From Planctomycetota bacterium (GTDB taxonomy: Bacteria > Planctomycetota > OFTM77): a stretch of DNA of 64,000 nt. The stretch lies in contig JAJDCO010000004.1 of NCBI GenBank assembly GCA_029260795.1, forward strand, positions 62,001 through 126,000, read 5' to 3'. The notes under the pieces are model-generated. The model was not told the DNA's origin. It searched no databases and worked only from the letters and a program-made list of their open reading frames with translations. A program made the translations under genes and the position numbers. Positions 62,248 to 64,000 of this stretch are shown piece by piece; the stretch's first letter is position 1, and each line of letters opens with the position of its first letter.

Positions 62248-63999
62248 TCAACCGATCATGACTCGCTCTTCGGGGTAGTCGAACTCGGTCTTCCGGGCGT
62301 GACGACTCCGCATGGCCAGCACCAGCGTGAGGGGGCCCATTCTTCCCACGAACATCACGACGATCAAGCAGAGCTTGCTCGGCACGCTCAGCTCGGGCGT
62401 GATTCCCGTCGAGAGCCCGGTCGTGCCGAGCGCGGAAGCGACCTCGAACAACAGCGGCAGGAACGGGCTGGCGAGCCCGCGCTTCATCGGCGTGCTCCAA
62501 TCGAAGATCACGAGCACCAACGTCGCCGCCAGGATCACCCCCAGGAAGACCGTCATCACAACCAGCGCCCGGTCGGTCACCTCGCGCGGCAGCGAGCGGC
62601 CGAAGGTATGGGTGCGGCTCCGGTGATGAAACGTCGACCACAGCAGAGCGAGCACGACGAACACCGTGACCGTCTTCAATCCGCCGCCGGTGGAGCCCGG
62701 TGAAGCGCCGATCAGCATCCAGGCAATCGAGAACAGCTTCGAAGCCGGTGTGAGATGAGCCTGATCGATCGTGCTGAAACCGGCCGTGCGTGTCGTCACC
62801 GATTGAAACGTCCCCGCTAGAAGCTTCTGGGAGGTCGACATCGGACCCAGCGTTTGGGGATTGGACCACTCGGCGATCAAGAAGAAGCCGGTGCCCACCA
62901 CCAAGAGCACGGCCGTGACCAGCAGGACGATCTTCGACTGCAGCCCCAGTCGCGGACGAGGCGATGCCTCATCCTCGTCGGAGGCACGTCGTCGCCGAAT
63001 CGACGCGGTCATCCGCCGCACGACGTCGAACACCACCAGGAACCCGAGGCCGCCGATCACGATCTCGACCATGACCACCAGGACCACGAGCGGAGCGCGT
63101 TCGGAGAAGCTCGCGAGCGATGAGGGATCGAGCGCGAACCCAGCGTTGCAGAAAGCTGAGACCGAATGGAACAGCGCCGAGAAGAACGGTGCCTCGCTGG
63201 CGCGGCCCAGTCCCGGCTCATGAAACATCACCCAGAGCGCTCCGCAGGCCAGCCCTTCGACGACCACCGTCAGTAGGAGAATCCAGCCGACGGTCCGCGT
63301 TACCGCCGCGCCTTCGAGATTGAGCGCGCCGCGAAGATTCGCTCGCTCCCGAATCGCCAGCCCGCGCCCCATCGCCAACGCGACGAAGGCCGCGAACGTC
63401 ATCAGTCCGAGCCCACCCACCTGCATCAAGGCCAAGATGATGCCGTGACCGAAGCGGCTGAAGTCACGACCGACATCGGGAACGGTGGACAGTCCCGTCA
63501 CGCAGGTCGCCGACGTCGCCGTGAACAGGGCATCGAGCCAGTCGTGGCGAACGACCGCGCCACCCGATCGGGGAAACGACAGCAGGACCGTGCCGGCCAG
63601 AATCACGCCCACAAAGGTCGTCACGAACTCCTTGGCCGGATTCCGACTCGCGCTCAGCCGCTTGCCGAGAGCGCGCACGAGGACCATCACCAGGTTTGCG
63701 AACACGAAGCCCCGCGCCCAGCTGACGTGGAACTCGGTGACCTCGAAGACCTTCAAGAGCAACCCGAGCTGCGCCAGCAGCGCCACCAGAACCAGCGCCG
63801 GCTCGCCGCGCCGCAGACATCGCCAACGCCTCTCGGGCCACGCCGCAAGGACGCGGACCACCGTCCAGCCCACGAAGAAGCCGGTCGCAGCGAACAGCGT
63901 CCCGTTCAAGATCATTCGCCAAGGATCCGGCACCGCGTCGTGATCCACGGCCGAGTCCGCCAGCAAGACCGCGAGCGACACGAGGATGCCGAGTCGCAC
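62248..63999 (-). CDS. ktrB: KtrB/TrkH-family potassium transporter (possibly 5'-truncated at window edge)
   Basis: 583 aa from a GTG at 63999; the true start could lie beyond the window. Four selectivity-filter loops are seen: TSATCVTGL, FCNAGF, TTRTAGF, GTTGLSTG. About ten membrane helices with the extra N-terminal ones typical of Ktr from planctomycetes. The C-terminal end (LAMRSRHARKTEFDYPEERVMIG) is the usual KtrB end. Co-transcribed with ktrA. Confidence 0.88.
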   Translation of the reverse strand: MRLGILVSLAVLLADSAVDHDAVPDPWRMILNGTLFAATGFFVGWTVVRVLAAWPERRWRCLRRGEPALVLVALLAQLGLLLKVFEVTEFHVSWARGFVFANLVMVLVRALGKRLSASRNPAKEFVTTFVGVILAGTVLLSFPRSGGAVVRHDWLDALFTATSATCVTGLSTVPDVGRDFSRFGHGIILALMQVGGLGLMTFAAFVALAMGRGLAIRERANLRGALNLEGAAVTRTVGWILLLTVVVEGLACGALWVMFHEPGLGRASEAPFFSALFHSVSAFCNAGFALDPSSLASFSERAPLVVLVVMVEIVIGGLGFLVVFDVVRRMTASIRRRRASDEDEASPRPRLGLQSKIVLLVTAVLLVVGTGFFLIAEWSNPQTLGPMSTSQKLLAGTFQSVTTRTAGFSTIDQAHLTPASKLFSIAWMLIGASPGSTGGGLKTVTVFVVLALLWSTFHHRSRTHTFGRSLPREVTDRALVVMTVFLGVILAATLVLVIFDWSTPMKRGLASPFLPLLFEVASALGTTGLSTGITPELSVPSKLCLIVVMFVGRMGPLTLVLAMRSRHARKTEFDYPEERVMIG

Positions 64000-64000
64000 G

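Overview
The window is 64 kb of dense, high-GC bacterial chromosome, almost entirely protein-coding, with no rRNA, CRISPR array, insertion sequence or prophage. The gene set points to the Planctomycetota or a close PVC relative: three bacterial-microcompartment vertex (BMC-P) genes with a class II aldolase of the planctomycetal type, an NrdD-like protein beside NrdR, an extra MnmE-like GTPase, and disordered insertions in universal proteins (Smc, RpoN, KtrA). This assignment is inference from content; no taxonomic marker was searched.

Layout. 1-10.1 kb, minus strand: the N-terminus of pyrB, an MnmE-like GTPase, coaX, two GspC-like PDZ proteins and a PilT/PilU ATPase, then the conserved block obg-rpmA-rplU-rng-DUF2344. 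10.4-15.5 kb, minus: the type IV pilus operon pilM-pilN-pilO/P fusion-pilQ. 15.8-23.4 kb, minus: dnaX-ybaB-recR, then the nitrogen-PTS/sigma-54 group rpoN-truA-hpf-ptsN-HPr. Upstream of dnaX are the SRP RNA, two tRNA-Ser genes, tadA and tRNA-Arg(ACG), an order close to that of Bacillus subtilis.

24.7-30.9 kb holds an N-acyl-ornithine carbamoyltransferase and then a probable sphingolipid cluster: an SDR resembling ceramide-pathway reductases, divergent from serine palmitoyltransferase, a long GNAT protein (candidate ceramide N-acyltransferase), a rhomboid-fold protein without the catalytic His, and a PAP2 protein of the inositol-phosphoceramide-synthase type. 30.9-35.7 kb is the stress trio prkA-yeaH-spoVR. 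36-47 kb holds a radical SAM/SPASM protein, smc with a large hinge insertion, nrdR with an NrdD-like pseudoenzyme, mnmE and yidC. 47-56.4 kb is mixed housekeeping and accessory genes: phosphoesterase, Trm112-like protein, RadC, a formyltransferase with an alpha/alpha-toroid protein, two peptidases, two YkgJ-family proteins and a Ser/Thr kinase. 56.6-61.3 kb, plus strand: a one-ring Clp-type ATPase, a parvulin chaperone, three tandem BMC-P genes and an aldolase. The window ends in a KtrA/KtrB potassium uptake pair.

The most unusual points are the BMC vertex-only locus, the putative sphingolipid cluster with its promoter and operator, the NrdD-like protein downstream of NrdR, the Smc hinge insertion, and residue evidence that the carbamoyltransferase prefers N-succinylornithine. 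Start codons were re-chosen from family alignment and ribosome binding sites; several genes use GTG or TTG and many overlap by 1-14 bp.
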